Shown here one piece after another: positions 1 to 12,039 of a stretch of DNA of 64,000 bases. The stretch comes from Oscheius tipulae (lineage: Eukaryota > Nematoda > Chromadorea > Rhabditida > Rhabditidae). Every line of letters starts with the position of its first letter. The first letter of the stretch is position 1. The notes below the pieces were generated by a model. That model was not told the origin of the DNA. It was given only the letters and a program-made list of their open reading frames with translations, and did not search any database. The position numbers and the translations under genes are program-made. The stretch lies in contig JASJZH010000004.1 of NCBI GenBank assembly GCA_037178975.1, positions 9,858,001-9,922,000 on the forward strand, read 5' to 3'.

Positions 1-1821
1 TGAGACACGTTTCTGTCGGAGGGAAAACTGTGGAATAGGAACGCTTGAAGAGAAGAAATAGAGAAGGATGCTAATCAAATGAGATGAGGATAGGCTGGAG
101 ATTTCTTTGGTCTACTACTAGAATGAAGCCTGAGACCATTTGGTCTGATGCGTTTCTCGTCGGTTCTTGTGAACATGACAGACAAAGAACACCAATATTT
201 ACCCCCGGAAATCGGTCCAGTAAAGTAGGACAGTTTTCCTAATCAAATCAAAGAGACATTCGTAGAAAAAAAAACTAAAGGCCTTCGAATGAGGGCATGA
301 AAACTCCATTTATTCCTAGACTGAACTGCCACTCGGCGTGCGGCAGCAAACAGCTGGGACACAGCTGGGCATCTTAAAAAGTCCTAGATAAAAACAGCGC
401 GATGGTGGAGAGAGTGAGAGTTGGCGCGGAGAGAGACAGAGGTTTCGATTTCAGAGAGAAACTTCCAGAAACTGATGTCTCAGTAACTGAAGGATTGGAT
501 TCAGAGAGTTGTTGGCCGAAGAACAAATTCCTCGAACCTCAATGACATTACACTTGTGGTTGAAGAGCACTTTGGGAGTTTTGAAAAATGGTTCTTGGCC
601 AAGGAAACGTACGAACTGGAGCTGCTAACCTAATTGCGAGTCATGGTGTAAGAAAGGAGACAGGTGAAAGGCTGACTACATTTATAGACAGATCTATATT
701 TGCACTGACAAGTGACCAAGTCAAAACACTACACATCAAATGGTAGGGGATGCTAGAGTATTGGAAGAGACTACTATACCAGACAGCATGTCTCAAGCCA
801 GCCAGTGACTGAACATAGGTGGGTTCTGAGAATAGGTGAGGTCTTGAACAGTCACAGAACATGGGAGCTTAAGGGTTCGTTGGTGGAACGGAAGATAGAG
901 AAAGGCAATGAAGCGGAAGAGTATCAGAGGAGCTTTGGTGGAATGCGGACAGAAAAAAACAGTCCCAGCAATGGACACCAAGCCATCAGTAAGAGAGTTG
1001 TCGTTTGAGAGATGGGACATGTACAACGGATATGCAAAGGATGAAGCCGAAGAATATGGAATTAAGAAGTGACTGGCCAAGAGAACCCCGAATCCATTCT
1101 GGAAACTCACTAGGCCAGTCGGTAGTGTCCATTAACTCGTTTAGCGCTGGTCACAAAGCGACCGGGAAGAGGGTCGTAATTAGTTATTACGAGGGTGAGG
1201 AGAGAATGTGTAGCGAAAAGGCCTCTGACCTCATCCCGGTCCTAGGCTAAAAATGGGGATTGGAAAGGAACAGAGGGACAGAGAGACACAGTTACAGACA
1301 GAGACAGAGAGATGGAGAGACAGAGAGACATAGAGACATAGAGACAAGGAGATAATGTGACAGAGAGACAGAAAGACAGAAACATAGAAAGACAGATTTT
1401 CGTCTCAGCACCGGGCAAAATCGATAGATAGAGAACGAGGCTACAGGACAGGACCCGGTCCAAAAGATAAGAGCTATTGTACATACTAGTTCACTCCCGC
1501 CTAGTGTTTTCGCACTCCTTGACGCATCTCTCTCCCGACTGTTAGTTTTTGTCGCTGATGGTGGGAGCTGCACTGTTCATCACGACGTCTTTTTGACCCC
1601 TCGCTTTTGGGAGCTCAAGTTCTGAGAAAGATAAAACTATCAAACCTGTTATGTTTATTGGTTCAGCTTGTCCGAAAGTTTGATTCAGCCACATGGATTA
1701 GCCTATTCAAAGCAGAAAGGATGAGCAAATAGACATATAAACTGGGAGAGAGGACGCTCACTTTTTGGGCAGCTGTGCAAAGTTGTAGACCCCCATTGAC
1801 ATAAAAGTGCTGTTGAGCAAC
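1..1821. other. GA-rich intergenic region, no gene seen
   Basis: No reading frame here has splice-bounded structure or a recognisable domain. The main content is purine-rich on the plus strand, with a degenerate GACAGAGA array near 1270-1400. The ORFs across that array are translations of the repeat (Ser/Leu/Cys-rich). Confidence 0.5.
1283..1398. repeat. Degenerate GACAGAGA simple-repeat array
   Basis: About 115 bases built from variants of GACAGAGA and GACATAGA, purine-rich on the plus strand. Similar arrays recur across the window, both between genes and inside introns. Confidence 0.8.
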
Positions 1822-2110
1822 TCATATAAAGAAGATGCTCAGAGAAGGGTCTGAGCATCTGCTATACAGGATGTGGTGCAGAATAGGGTATTGACTAGCA
1901 GCAGGAGTTCCAGTGACTCTCGTGCTTAGAACAGACCTTAACGACATCTCTGTCTTTCTATCTCTTTCGATAAGGGTTTGAACCTCATTGATGAGAGTGC
2001 CGTTCCGTGCTGCTGTTACCTTTCTACTCACAACCTCGCCTTGCTTCAGAGTCGACTCAATGATTGAGAGAACTTGAGGCACATCTTCAAGATTGAGTGG
2101 ACCACACCTT
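1822..2110 (-). CDS. Orphan terminal exon of an unidentified gene
   Basis: An open stretch of about 95 residues follows a strong acceptor (TTTTTTCTCAG, ending at 2111). It enters in phase 2 and ends at a TAA at 1822. Its middle is rich in charged and aliphatic residues with helical, coiled-coil-like spacing (for example NLEDVPQVLSIIE and LINEVQTLIERDRKTE). No in-frame ATG lies before it, so an upstream exon is needed; none of the candidates between 2111 and 2649 gives the right phase. It lies about 500 bases downstream of, and on the same strand as, the IL-17-receptor-like gene, so it could be a downstream operon gene or a separate gene. The short helical character vaguely recalls small Mediator or BLOC-type subunits, but this is not a family assignment. 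Only the exon is supported. Confidence 0.4.
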
Positions 2111-2426
2111 CTGAGAAAAAAAGCGAGCAAGGAATCACTAGGACGAGTTTGAATCGACAAAAATCTCCCACACCTTTTGAAACCTAAGAAATGCAAGGCA
2201 GTTTGTCTAGCCTAACTTCAGGCTTTTAGACAACCACCTGCTGGATACGGTTACTCAGATTCCTGACTCTCTTGTTAGAAAATCCAGTAGGTCATCTGAC
2301 AAATTGACAAGAGGAGAATTATAGGGTGACAGGGAAGATGACACGTGGAAATACATACACCGTGATGCAGTAGCAGACTTTCTCCCCTGCTGGTGAGATC
2401 GAACCAGAATAAACTTCTTATTAATA

Positions 2427-2432
2427 TTTATT
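2427..2432 (-). terminator. Polyadenylation signal AATAAA, IL-17-receptor-like gene
   Basis: AATAAA on the minus strand about 220 bases after the stop codon of the receptor gene; the nearest canonical signal downstream of it. Confidence 0.5.
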
Positions 2433-2649
2433 CCTTTCGGGAAGACTCTTTATGGAATATCTATTATCTTTTGATATATACAATTAGCCCGAGAATGGAG
2501 ATCATTATTTTTTGTATTTGTATAGGTTTTGTAAAGGGCGAATCGAACACTAGAGGGGGGTAGGAATATGGGGAGAGTGAACATGTAACATTTAAGACCC
2601 GTAGGAGAACAAGAGTTCTCAAGAGGAAAACAAGAGACAAAATGGCAAA

Positions 2650-5600
2650 TTAGGCAGTTAGATGGGCACTCTGTAAGTCAGAAATGATTCCAGAGTCGTC
2701 ATTATATTCGGCGTGGCGGGGATCTTTGGGCTCCAGAATCGTCGCGGGACCTTGTATCCGGGGCTTGTCTCTGACCTCCTCGGGCATCGCTGTCTCTTCG
2801 TCTCTCTCCTCCTCTTCGGAGTCTTCAGTGGTCTGAATAGTCTCACTGTAGAAACCGGACTCCATTGGCTCGTCGGGGATGGACTCTGGACGGACGGCAG
2901 CAACTTCTGGCTCTTCCTGGAAGAGAAAAAATGAGTCTCTGTCTTTCGGTCTTTCTGTCTCTATGTTTCTCGGTATCTTAACCAACCTCAACTTCTGTCG
3001 CAATGAGCGGAGTTCTCTCAGGAAGTACAGGTGTTCTTGCAGCTATCGCAGCTCCTGCCCGAGGTGATGATGGAGTAACGGAGGCAGGAATCTTCTCCAT
3101 GACAGGAACAGTCGGAACTCTATGGTGTAGTCGTACGAACCAATGCGTGTCGTTTTCAATGTACTCTGTCATCCTGTGGACAGCCGTGTTGAGCTTGGAG
3201 ATCTCTGGAGTGAAACCAGTTAGCCGAGGATCATTCTTCAATGTGCTATCGGCTAGGGAAGCCACCAGGAGGCCAAGATTGTCGGGAACAGAGTACTGGA
3301 GAAGAGGGGTCAGAGAGTAGATGGTACAGCTGGACGGCGTGTAAGAGAAGCGCATGGAGACGACTCTGGCGTGTCTGAAAACAAAGTTTGCTAGAGAGAC
3401 AGAGACCAAACTCACTGTAAAGCCAAGTCGACCTGCATCGTGAACAATCCATCAATTGGAGAAGGTGATATTCTCTCAATCAGATCCTCTCTCGTATGTT
3501 TGGCCTTGGTCCTGACAAAGGCTCCCAACGAGTTGATGATGATGATTTTGTCAGCCCGAACTATGGCCGAGTTGACATACTCGACAAGATTCTGCTCGAT
3601 CTCATTCATGTCCCAGGCATCTAAATGGACATCGAAGCCGAAGGTGTTTCGGAGAAGTTCAGCAAAGGCGATCACAGCAGCTTCGTGTAGGGGTCCGTCG
3701 TGAGCGTAGATGATCAACAGGGATACCTTGCCTGGAAAATTATCCATTGTTCCAGTTTCAGTCTCTCTGTCTCGCTATCTCTCTGTTTCTCTGTCTTTCA
3801 GTCTCCCTGTCTCTCATTGAACTCTCATCATGTACTCACATTGTGCGATCAGAGGGATGTTATTCTCGGCCACAGCCGTTCCATTCATCGAATTGCCGAC
3901 AAATCGGATTCGAGTAGCTTTCTCTACAGGCTTGCACCTCTTGCAGAAATAGAGTACGAACATTGCCGTGCCACACATGAGTCCCAGAATGATCAAGATG
4001 ATTAGGAGAGCGTAGAGGAACCTAAAGAGTGACCGTCTTTCGAAGCTTTCAAAAACCTACGTCTGAACCTGACTCTCCTTTTTGTGCTCCCCGACGACAG
4101 TCGGCAAGGTACTGTTGACCACCACTTGCGGCTTCTGGATCCTGTGGAGACGGACCTTCTTCCAGTCAGCAGCAATGCAACTGCAAGCACCGTGCTGCTC
4201 ACTGGTGGGACAGAGACAGCGACCATCGGCAGCAGTATCCACAGGAATGACTGAGGGGATGTAGTCAACGTCGAGCTGAAAATGAACATACGTAAGGGAC
4301 AAAGCGAGAGAACAACAAGGGAATTCAATAGTCAGGAACTGGTCTAGCGGAACAAGACTTTGACTTACATCCAATCCTGTAAAGTTGTACTCTCCGAACG
4401 AGACCCATTTGTTATCGTGGAACTCTTTCTTCATCTCCGTCGTCTTAATGATAGTGTAGAAGAGGACTTCGATTCCAGTTTCGTCTAGTAGACGGACCTC
4501 GTACTCTTCAAAGCAGAACTGAGGTGGAGCACCAACAAATTCCAGCTGGATAGTACGGGTAATGGACTGGAGAAAAATCTTCCTGAAGCCGGCTGTCCAC
4601 TTGGAGGCTTCGGGATGGGCTAAAGTTTGAAAGTTCAAAGTTTTGGCAGGCACTGTCACTGCCACTGTTTCCCTGTTCCCTGATCTTCCGTGACTACAGC
4701 TACTATTCAGTTTGTCACGAGCCCCATTTCAGATAACCCTTTCCAAAAAAAAAACGACTTAAGGTCCAAACGATCAGACTCACAATGTGTCTTGCAATAT
4801 TCCGTAATGTTATCCGGGTCCTCATTGATCTCCATATCCACCGGCATAGTTTTCGTCTTGCTAGCCTTAGGTTTCTTTTCCTGGCTAGCTGGAAGACTGA
4901 ACAAAGTAGCTGTGTATGTCTTGGAGAAGTCGAAGACACTGTCGGAGGTGAAATGGAATCGGGGCTGAAAAGAGAAGAAATGGATGGAAAGAGAGAGGGA
5001 CATACCGAGGCAGCGTCTTCGTTGAAACTGAATTTGGAGACATTGAAGTTGAAGCAGGTCTTCTTCCCTTCAGGATCCAAGATTTCCAGCTTGAAGGCTT
5101 TCAGGTTTGCTGACTCATCTGAAAGTGGTACTATCTATCTCTTTCTCTCTGTCGACACTTAGACTGAACTTGAACTATGTCCGCTCTCTCTACTACTGAC
5201 TCGCGAATACTAATCCTGCTTGACACTCATACACTTACCATTTCCGATGACCTGGAGAAAACTGACTCATACCTTGTGAGCTTAGCTGAGAGTGAGAGAG
5301 AGAGAGAGAGTCTCTTATAAAAGAGCGTGAACTTCTCCTCTCACCAATTTCTTCCTGTTCTTTGTTCTGGGTCAAAACACAATCTCTTGACTCATCCATC
5401 CGAATTCTATCGGAGATTGTTTTCCTATACCGGGAAGACAATTTACTGTAGTACTTTCTAGAGTGATTGTGGAACAATTCTTGGTAGTTGGCCTATGTAC
5501 TCATACTCTTCCCAGTCTTCTGAACTGTCGTGCTTTCTTCAGAGTGTGACTCTCTGTCTAACAACTGTTCAACGTTTAAAATTGTACCTGTCCCCTTCCA

Positions 5601-6655
5601 GAGAGACATGTGCTTTTTGCTAGCGGGATATATGAACACTGTCACTTTCTACTTGTCAAAACATTTTGTATACCGAGGATATGTACTCTGATGGAACTGT
5701 AGGAGAGTAAATAAGTTCACTAGTGTACTCATACCCATACTCTGGCAATCAATACATTCCGTTGATGTTCCCTTCTAGTTATGACTCTGCATATTTTTGC
5801 ACGGCGCCCCATTTGCAGCTCTCCAATCTTTGATCACTCACTTTTTGGCGGCATTTGCCACGACAGATCGACATGCAGCTGATGAGAGTTTTTGTTGCCG
5901 CGGGCCGTCGCCTTTGAGAACGCCTCAATACGCAGATCGTGCGGCTCCGGGGGTTCTTGGCCTCTCTGCACAGCAGGTAGCACCTCATCATCGCAGCCGG
6001 CTGAAAAAAGAGTAAAATAGCCTGGAGAGAAAATAGACATTTACATCGTGTATTCAGGCGACCTTTTCAGTGGGAATTGTTTGTAACTTTTTTCAGGTGT
6101 GGGAGTTGAACCGGGGCCAGTTGCTTGGTAAAACTATCACTATGATAAGTTACTAGGACTTTGCAAGTTAACTGGAGCTTCTTACAGACTTTTCGAGTAG
6201 ACCATACGTGCTTTGCGATGTTCTAATCTTTTGTGGATCTGGCTAAGGGCTATATATTTGACAAACGTCATTCAGCGATTGGATTAGGTCGTCAAGGGGA
6301 AAAATTCACTTAAATTTAGGACGGAAGTACAAGCCGAAAAAGAATGGACCTCGTATCCGTAAAACCATGTCACGTGAAGGTTTGAATTTTACTTGCTGCT
6401 TTCCGAACGGACTACGAACTTTGCGAGATTCGATAACCGCTGCTTGTGGCTGACTAACCTAGCTAAAAACTGGACACTCTGCCTAAAAAAAAAATTTTAA
6501 CACTTACCCAAGTGAACAGTACAGGCGACTTCCTTGTTATGTGGGTCGGCACAGTCCGGATGGAAAGAGGTAGCAGTAGCAGCAGAAGAAGGCGGCTCCG
6601 TCCCAGCCGGGGCCGCAAAGGCCACAGGTACCAAAACGAACAGAACTAACAGCAT
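2650..6655 (-). CDS. IL-17-receptor-like membrane protein with SEFIR domain (ILCR-type)
   Basis: Ten coding exons join in phase to 2220 nt (739 aa): 6655-6508, 6000-5842, 5118-5006, 4964-4784, 4619-4369, 4275-4061, 4021-3840, 3731-3416, 3374-2987, 2916-2650. The start MLLVLFVLVPVAFA is a signal peptide, and an acceptor TTTTCAG lies 15 bases upstream, suggesting trans-splicing. The ectodomain (about 20-355) has a motif like fibronectin-type receptors (HVDLSWQMPP), N-glycosylation sites (DNIT, YNFT, VNST) and a late cysteine cluster (CLCPTSEQHGACSC). One membrane span follows (LLIILIILGLMCGTAMFVLYF), then a basic stop-transfer segment. Exons 8-9 encode a SEFIR domain (KVSLLIIYAHD, HLDAWDMNEIEQNLVEYV, IIIINSLGAF). 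The tail is acidic (TTEDSEEEERDEE). In C. elegans, ILCR-1 and ILCR-2 bind an IL-17-like cytokine and signal through ACTL-1, MALT1 and NFKI-1; this gene probably has that role, but which paralogue it is cannot be told. The exon 9 donor (GAG|GTTGGT) is weak but is the only one keeping phase. Confidence 0.85.
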
Positions 6656-6670
6656 CCGAAGGACATTTGA

Positions 6671-6677
6671 CTGAAAA
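6671..6677 (-). promoter_or_regulatory. Candidate spliced-leader acceptor for the receptor gene
   Basis: TTTTCAG on the minus strand, 15 bases before the receptor start codon, with no plausible donor exon upstream. In nematodes this arrangement marks a trans-splice site. The mRNA body would begin at 6670. Confidence 0.5.
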
Positions 6678-8431
6678 TGAGAGACTGAGATGGTATGGAA
6701 TAGAAGAGCAAATGAGCCGAGATTGTATGGGAGAGACAGGGGATGAGAAGATGAAGAAAGCGTGATACGTGGAGGCGGAAGTTGGCATATCGGGGGAGGG
6801 ATCACTTTAATTTGTAGTATTCTCTTACTGAGAGCTCCCCTTTTTTGTCGACAGGATCAGATGCTATTTTGATGGAAATGTTTACGTGGGGGCGAGAAAA
6901 TGAAGGGAACTTCCTCATCCTGGGATGGGCAAAAGAAAAGAAACAAGTTTTGAACTCTTTGATCATTGTTGCTAAATTTTGTCGGAGGTAGCTTCCCGAA
7001 AAGGGAGAGGAGACACAACTTCCTGGCTATTTGCATAGCAGAGACCACAGACTATACTCTGAACAATCGGAGTTAAAAAGTACCGTGCCTTTATGTTTAG
7101 TTCGCATCTATTCGAATGAGAGAAAGGTTTCGTCCTTACGATAACTCTTCAGAGACTATCTGAAAATACAGTTAATCCTTGTTTTTTCATAAACGGCGAC
7201 TAGCCACGGCTACAGTGCAAAATGTATGATAGTTGACTGTTTTTGATGTTTTCACAAACAATCCTTTGAGGATTGGCTGGAAAGATAGGGGAGGGAGGTA
7301 AACTTCTAAGTTTGGAAGGAAAACTCTTATCTTACAAGAGATTCAGTGGTACACATTGTGTATTTCTGATCTCCTTCTACCTCAATCCATGAGCCTCAAA
7401 GTCTATCACTAATTGCTTTTCTCATGATTTCTGTCCGGAGACAAATGAGCATCTTGACATCCGTTCTGCAAGGATCTTGTATAGATTTGATGTAAATGGT
7501 ACGGGCTCTTAGCCAATGACAAAGGACTACCTTGAAGATTAATCTGCTCGGATTTGCGGTGTTGGGAAAACACTATGTTCACTAGAGCCCTCAGAAAGAT
7601 ATTACGGTTAATCACAGCGTTCTCGAACATTCTCGTACTTTCGGTCTATTTTCCTCCCCATGGAAGGCCCGCGTTCTTTTCCTCTCTAATTGTTTTCGTT
7701 CAGACCTGGCAATATACTGCCCAGTAAATACAGCTAAAACTGGGAACACGAAAAGTCTTCTAATACAGCAGAAAACAATCTTGCGAGTGTCTGCAAGCAA
7801 AAAAAGACATGAATTTTTGAATGGAGTTTAGTCCTTCTCTCAACAAGCAAATGAATTAATTTTGAGGAGCGTGGAGAGAGAGAGAGAGAGAGTGCAGGTC
7901 CCAGTACATAGGAGAGTGAGATCAAGGGTTCGGGGCTCAAAGAGCTTGAGCTTTCAGAATTAGGGAGCAAGGGAAGTGGGGTCTAGTGGATTGGTGGACA
8001 AGAATAGAAAGACAGGGAGACAGAGATACAGGAGAAGCCAAACATAGTCTTGACCAGCTGATCCATGACTCAATCTCCCTCCAATATCAGAAAAGATCTT
8101 CTCTCAAATTGTCCTCTCACTAATCCTACCTATTTGTGGCAGTGTTTAGTCAGCTTGGTCTCGAGAACTCTATAATCGGCCGCATCAGGCTCATACAATC
8201 AACGAGAGCTAGTACGTGAGATTATCAAAGTGAGAGGGGAGAGAGGTGATTAATCACGGGGTGGAAAAGGAGCTGAATAGACTGAGAGACTGTCCGCATG
8301 CCGTGGGGTGCCAGTTGGTGCCCTCGACTGTCCACAGGGAGTACTGTTTACTCTCTGACGGGTCACAGCTTTGGTAAACACCTCAAGACGGACAGGGGTC
8401 TCTGCAGAGATAATTGGAAACTGAAAAGCTC

Positions 8432-8505
8432 TGAGGTAGAGAGAGAGAGAGACAGAGAGACAGAGCAAGAGAGAGGTAGAAAGACAGAGAGACAAAGAGA
8501 CAAAA
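8432..8505. repeat. GACAGAGA simple-repeat array
   Basis: Runs of GAGAGA and GACAGAGA with substitutions, purine-rich on the plus strand. Confidence 0.8.
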
Positions 8506-9124
8506 AAGGACGTTCGTCTATTAGCGGGACGCCCCTAAACTCTCTCTTTACCGGTCTCTCCCCCACTTGCGATCTATTCAATTTATTTTATTGCTGTCAC
8601 ACACATGGCGAGCGCTAGCGATGTAGTGCGTATAGGAGAGTCTCCAGAAAGTTTTTGGACTGGTAAAAAGACCAAAGATCTATTTTCAGAAGGACAACAT
8701 TGATTGGTCGAGTTCAAGAGTGAAGGGTGGTGTAAACATAGAAACAACTGAGTCGAGAGGGCAGAAACGACAACTGTCGGGCTCGGAACCCAGGCTGGAG
8801 GGATCAAAAGCTAGGGAAAAACCCTCTATCTTTGGTCCTCTGTATCTTTCCCTGTTCTCTGATCTGTATTAATGAACTGGTAACAGAAATGGAATTGTCA
8901 ACCCTTGATCAAACTTAGTAGTAGAAACTGAACTAACGGGTACTTAGAACTCTCCAATCTTTGAAAGCCAAAGGGACACTTTGTGAAAGAACAAACAGAG
9001 AGACAGAGAGAGAAGCATAGATCGCGGATGCCGTGTGGTTAGCTTGAAGCAAAGCTGTAAGGATACTGTAAAAGCTAGGATACACGAAGAACGGGGCAGG
9101 GTTCGAAAACAATGTGTACAGAAT

Positions 9125-9205
9125 AAATCAGAGAGGCAGAAAGAGAAAGAGAGGGAGAGACAGAGTCAGAGAGACAGAGAGAGAGAGAAAGACAGAAACA
9201 GAGAG
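9125..9205. repeat. GACAGAGA simple-repeat array
   Basis: Degenerate GA/GACAGA array, purine-rich on the plus strand. The apparent Arg/Glu-rich frames through it are repeat translations. Confidence 0.8.
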
Positions 9206-11847
9206 TCTCCCAAAAGAGAGAAGCAGTACAAACAGTTATGTCTATGCCCGAGAGACCTTTGAAATTTCAGATAAGGCCTCCTTTTTTTGGGCCACGATCA
9301 AAACACAAAACCCGGTAAAATATGTAATACGCCTAGGAAAAACCGTACCGTCACACCATCCAGAGATAAACACGAAAAGAACAGAGAAAAATCGTTAAGA
9401 CGAAGCCGGGAGAGGCTATAAATTGTGAACAGGACTCGGGTGCAGGGCCCCGAGTGTGTGTGCGATCAATCTGAACTTCCCCGTGGCTGAAAAAAGGGAC
9501 ACTCTCGTCGGTTTGATGCCCGCGCGCTAGAGGATGAAAGTTCAAGAGTGGATAGAGAACTCTCTGGGATGAGGTGAGGAGGCCATGACATAGTTTCTTC
9601 GAAAGGTAGAGGGAGAGGGTAGGCGGTGAAGGGCAAATGAGCAAACTATATATAGAAAGAGGAAAGATGTTTGGAGCAGAATATTCAGCAGGTGGGTATA
9701 TTTGGAGACTGCGGAAGAGAGTCAAAATTGAAGTTTGGAAGATTCTGCGAAGAGGCTGGGAAAGGAGAGGGAGGTTTTGTTTCCCAACACTTTCTATCGG
9801 TCCAGGTGGCAATTTCAAAACCTGTCATGTTCTTATCATACTGTTTTAGAGACCCTTCAAGTCCAAAGGAATACTGCTCCAACTGCTTGGCTGGGATGTT
9901 CCTAGCTATTCTGGATGAGCCCTGAGCCACATCGTCAGATTGGGGGAAGGGATCAAGAGAAAGAAAAATTTTGTCAGTAGTAAGTACGTCGTCAGAGCTG
10001 TTAACAGCTTATGAAGCCTTTCGTGACTAGTTCCCGGCCGAAGAAGCCACGAAATATGCCAACACAGAGCAATAAGTAAACAAACTGTATGAGTCCAAAA
10101 GATGGCCGAAATTCTCTGGATGCTGAAGCTTCAAGTACTGTCATGTATCAAACGGTGTGATCTAGTGATCGAATCGTCATCTAGTGGTCGAATCAACTAT
10201 TCATAAACTTCACTGATCCAAAAGTTGTACTGCTTTGAATGAATCAGCTGAGAGTTATAAAGACTTCAAGAGGACACCATTTCCTAAAGCTTGAAGCTAA
10301 CTATCCACCTCAATGCCAGTGTTCATGATGTGTAGGTTGCTTATAATGCCAGAATTTCAAACTGGACAAAGCTAAATATCACCCTACTCCTGTGTTTTCC
10401 CACAATCTTTTCAGTGATCAACAAACAAGGCTGAGAAAAGAGAACGAGACTATTCTTGAGATAGGGTAACAGAGAACACCATCTCATCGAAGGGTCGTGG
10501 AGAAAGGGACAAGCTTCGAAAGAAAGAGTCATCGTACCAAATGTCATGGTACAAGACTTCGCATCTGTCTCAAATATGGGATATATAGTGACTGGTCCAT
10601 AGAAAAGAACGAGAGCCCTACAGTATACTCTTAAGCATCTTTAATCCCTACAGAATTCTGACGTAGCGCCAAAACAAAACTCATCTCTCTTACGACTGTT
10701 TTCAGTCCTTTACACTTTGTGAATACCTCTTACCTCAGTCCCGAGATACTTTCGAAACTGTCACCCTCCCATGTCAGAGTCCCTGCCTGAAAACAATACA
10801 GTCATAATGGGTACAACATCTCTACTGGACTCGAAAACAAGAGAGACAGCCCCGAAACAACAATACTTTTTCGTTGATATGGTCTCTGCCTGTAATCTGC
10901 TTGTTTTGCCACTTATTAGCATATATCTCTGTCTCTCTGTCTTGCCTCTATGTCTCTCTCTGTTTCAAACACCAATTCGCCTGAAGGCTGGAATTCTGCT
11001 TGAAAATTACGCGCACGCTCACACTCTAATCTATGATGTATCCGGATTTGTGTTCGCGGAGAAAGGGCGGAATGGCTAATCTTGGTTAGACTCTCTCTGT
11101 CTCTTTGAAAACAAGAATCAGCAAGAGAGCCCACTTTCTCACGTTTCCCCGATCAGAAAGCTCAGCTCCGCTCTTTTTCAGTGAGCTTTCCCAGAGCCTA
11201 ACGCGCGCTTGAATAACTTGAAAGAGGATCAGAGACCAAGAGTGCAGACTACAAAGCTGTTATGAGAGTACAGGGAGTTACTAGGTCTTGTTGAGCCCGA
11301 GAGACGATAAAATGTTGGGGAAGGAGTTATGAGATGAAAACTGGGTGTTCAGGTGTTCAAAACATGAGATGTCCATGGAAATAATATCAGATCTGCGAAT
11401 ACAGGTCCACCGAAATAGAACAATGAATAAGAAGGAAGGAGAAGTGAGCTCATTAGGAATGTTATGTGCTTCTGGAACCAAAAAGTGTTCAAAGCTCTGG
11501 GTGAAATTATGCATAAACCTTCCACCCTGTTAGACAACTTTTTTCAACCATGCCTTGTTCAGAGAAGCTGGATTGATGAATTGAAAGAGAGTTTTGTGAG
11601 CTAAAAACTATTATCTTGTCACCCCCTTTGTTCTGTTCAGACTAGATAGATTGAACTTAGAAGTACGGACAGTTTGTTATTGAAAGGGAATGCGTACCCA
11701 GTGCTCCCTGACAATCACAAAACGGTGTCTTATGCAGATTTCATCAGAAACTTCAAAATGAGGTAACGTTTCTGGTTAAAGTCAGACCTGTGACCACATG
11801 ATTACCTCATTGTCATGTCACTATTCGTGTACTGTTTAGTTAGTCCG

Positions 11848-12039
11848 CTAGTATGAGCAGAGGAACACAAGACTTTCACCCATGATATGACTGCCTTTAG
11901 AAATCAGTATTATGACTAGAAGAAAGATTAGCGTTCCTATACTGACAGCAAACAGTATCGGGATGAACGGGGAAAAGCACCGGGTCCGAGTTTTTTGATC
12001 ATTTTTGCCAAAGATGGAAGGCAAGAGTCTAAGTTCCAT
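11848..12039 (-). CDS. Possible small single-pass membrane protein
   Basis: An ATG-led frame of 63 codons encodes a short basic segment (KNDQKTRTR) and then one clean hydrophobic span of about 22 residues (FIPILFAVSIGTLIFLLVII). No family is recognised and no flanking exons were found. The hydrophobic span surrounded by polar residues argues slightly against chance, but a lone ORF of this length can be random. Confidence 0.25.
   Translation of the reverse strand: MELRLLPSIFGKNDQKTRTRCFSPFIPILFAVSIGTLIFLLVIILISKGSHIMGESLVFLCSY

Noticed and set aside
1242-1573. Ser/Leu/Cys-rich ORFs on the minus strand
   Set aside because: They are translations of a GACAGAGA array, with no start context, splice sites or domain.
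6093-6125. B-box-like sequence (minus strand GGTTCAACTCC)
   Set aside because: No A box at tRNA spacing and no cloverleaf pairing.
9351-9818. 155-codon frame on the minus strand
   Set aside because: No ATG at its start, composition without domain structure, and no flanking exons.
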